From Natrialbaceae archaeon Tc-Br11_E2g1 (lineage in GTDB: Archaea; Halobacteriota; Halobacteria; Halobacteriales; Natrialbaceae), in NCBI GenBank assembly GCA_001564255.1, contig LKNC01000189.1, forward strand, positions 1 to 5,603: a stretch of 5,603 nucleotides of DNA, in the 5' to 3' direction. Below, piece by piece: positions 5,302-5,603 of this stretch. Under the pieces are notes generated by a model. That model worked only from the letters and a program-made list of their open reading frames with translations, ran no database searches and was not told where the DNA came from. Positions within the stretch are counted from its first letter, which is position 1. Every line of letters starts with the position of its first letter. Made by a program: the position numbers and the translations under genes.

Positions 5302-5309
5302 CTAAAAGT
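5302..5309 (-). promoter_or_regulatory. TATA-like box of the halocyanin gene
   Basis: Minus-strand ACTTTTAG lies 26-33 bases before the ATG at 5276, fitting a leaderless or nearly leaderless mRNA. Confidence 0.55.
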
Positions 5310-5311
5310 AG

Positions 5312-5326
5312 GTGGTTTACGACCAC
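5312..5326. promoter_or_regulatory. GTGGT-N5-ACCAC palindrome beside the halocyanin TATA box
   Basis: GTGGT (5312-5316) and ACCAC (5322-5326) form a perfect inverted repeat with a 5-base spacer. It lies directly upstream of the TATA-like box, where the B recognition element is expected. This is a reasonable place for a dimeric regulator to bind. No regulator is identified. Confidence 0.35.
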
Positions 5327-5360
5327 GCTACCGCCATGTGATTTCATACCAATACGGCGC

Positions 5361-5393
5361 GTTCGGGCTATCGAACCGACGGTTTTCCCCGTC
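5361..5393. repeat. Two adjacent small hairpins
   Basis: GTTCG/CGAAC (5361-5365 with 5372-5376) and GACGG/CCGTC (5378-5382 with 5389-5393) sit side by side, separated by one base. They lie between the transposase stop and the halocyanin promoter. They may belong to the end of the insertion sequence or be leftover host sequence. No gene is visible in 5327-5465. Confidence 0.35.
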
Positions 5394-5465
5394 CCGGCAC
5401 TTTCTGTTCTGGGCGTCGGTCACCCCCCACTGTGTACTCGACGTCCTCGATCTACAGGCTGAACA

Positions 5466-5504
5466 GGCCGAGTGCCTCGGGGCTTGACCCCGAGGGTGAA
5501 GGCC
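5466..5504 (-). repeat. Nested hairpin after tnpA, candidate insertion-sequence end structure
   Basis: CCTCGGGG (5475-5482) pairs perfectly with CCCCGAGG (5488-5495) around a 5-base loop. Outside it, after symmetric 5-base gaps, GGCC (5466-5469) pairs with GGCC (5501-5504). IS200/IS605 elements carry subterminal hairpins that TnpA recognises, so this is a candidate right-end structure. It could also be a tnpA terminator. The element's exact boundary cannot be set from this window alone. Confidence 0.5.
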
Positions 5505-5514
5505 GTAAGCCCCG

Positions 5515-5603
5515 CTAAACGTGTTCCGTTCGCTCAATATATTGTTCAATCGTGTCGGTCGAAACATCACCTGCCGTCCCAACGTAGTACGATTCGTCCC
5601 AAA
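5515..5603 (-). CDS. tnpA: IS200/IS605-family TnpA transposase, C-terminal end (5' part outside window)
   Basis: Only the last 28 codons are present, ending at TAG (5517-5515); the start lies beyond base 5603. The visible peptide begins WDESYYVGTAGDVST and ends YIERTEHV. This closely follows the usual end of IS200-type TnpA, a W-x-x-x-Y-[FY]-V-x-T-x-G block then a final YIE helix. These small HUH tyrosine transposases move the element as single-stranded DNA using hairpins at its ends. The HUH motif and catalytic tyrosine are outside the window. No tnpB follows on the same strand: only about 190 bases separate the stop from the halocyanin promoter. The element could be a tnpA-only type or have its tnpB elsewhere or lost. 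The call rests on a short peptide, so it is good but not certain. Confidence 0.75.
   Translation of the reverse strand, partial: WDESYYVGTAGDVSTDTIEQYIERTEHV
5515..5603 (-). mobile_element. Partial IS200/IS605-like insertion sequence
   Basis: The tnpA end and the hairpins just past it indicate that an IS200/IS605-like element enters the window from the right. Its inner boundary probably lies somewhere between 5330 and 5510. These elements leave no target duplication and have no terminal inverted repeats, so the edge cannot be read directly. Confidence 0.55.

Noticed and set aside
4508..5321. A 12-base word (CGTAAACCACCT) shared by the aminotransferase start region and the halocyanin promoter
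   Set aside because: A 12-base match on either strand is expected about once or twice by chance in a window this size, and the two copies have opposite orientation relative to their genes.
5361..5393. A possible tRNA T-arm from GGTTCGATAGC on the minus strand
   Set aside because: The flanking stem does not pair correctly around a 7-base TTCGATA loop, and no acceptor, D or anticodon arm can be found.
5328..5582. An 84-residue minus-strand open frame ending DSPNAPYWYEITWR
   Set aside because: Its first half overlaps tnpA in another frame and runs through the hairpins. The composition is not acidic and no family is recognised. The end peptide could be a remnant, but nothing supports it.

Overview
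The window reads as haloarchaeal (class Halobacteria) chromosome. GC content is high, third codon positions are almost all G or C, and the predicted proteins are very rich in Asp and Glu. Promoters look archaeal, with TATA-like boxes about 28 bases before start codons, and a Tat-dependent halocyanin-type lipoprotein is encoded. Frequent CTCGAG/CTCGAC codon pairs would fit Natrialbales, but I cannot fix the genus.

Layout, left to right. (1) 1-462, plus: the C-terminal 153 codons of SerA (D-3-phosphoglycerate dehydrogenase) with its ACT domain, followed by a long hairpin that includes the stop codon. (2) 608-928, minus: a 106-residue single-domain cupin, convergent with serA. (3) 929-1436: a 508-base non-coding gap of haloarchaeal purine-rich repeats and a perfect hairpin, ending in a promoter. 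(4) 1437-2882, plus: a 481-residue DHH/DHHA1 nuclease of the RecJ/GAN type. (5) 3043-3288, plus: an 81-residue three-cysteine ferredoxin, probably [3Fe-4S]. (6) 3456-4508, minus: a class V PLP aminotransferase cut short by an in-frame TAA. Nineteen further in-frame codons with native codon bias follow, ending in a second TAA at 3396-3398. (7) 4704-5276, minus: a Tat lipoprotein with one blue-copper (halocyanin-like) domain and an unusual hyperacidic C-terminal tail built on a 24-bp tandem repeat. (8) 5515-5603, minus: the C-terminal 28 codons of an IS200/IS605 TnpA transposase, running off the window. Nested and competing hairpins lie just after its stop codon, and no tnpB is visible.

The genes mostly form separate one-gene units rather than an operon. 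Cupin, DHH, ferredoxin and halocyanin each have a TATA-like box 25-34 bases before the start, which implies leaderless mRNAs. The aminotransferase is the exception, with a Shine-Dalgarno sequence. Two functional links are plausible. SerA makes 3-phosphohydroxypyruvate, a possible substrate for a class V aminotransferase. Halocyanin and ferredoxin are both small electron carriers, but on opposite sides of the membrane.

I found no complete new multi-gene system, CRISPR array, toxin-antitoxin pair or RNA gene. The most notable points are the premature stop in the aminotransferase, the repeat-built acidic halocyanin tail, the alternative hairpins after tnpA, and the closeness of the insertion sequence to the halocyanin promoter.
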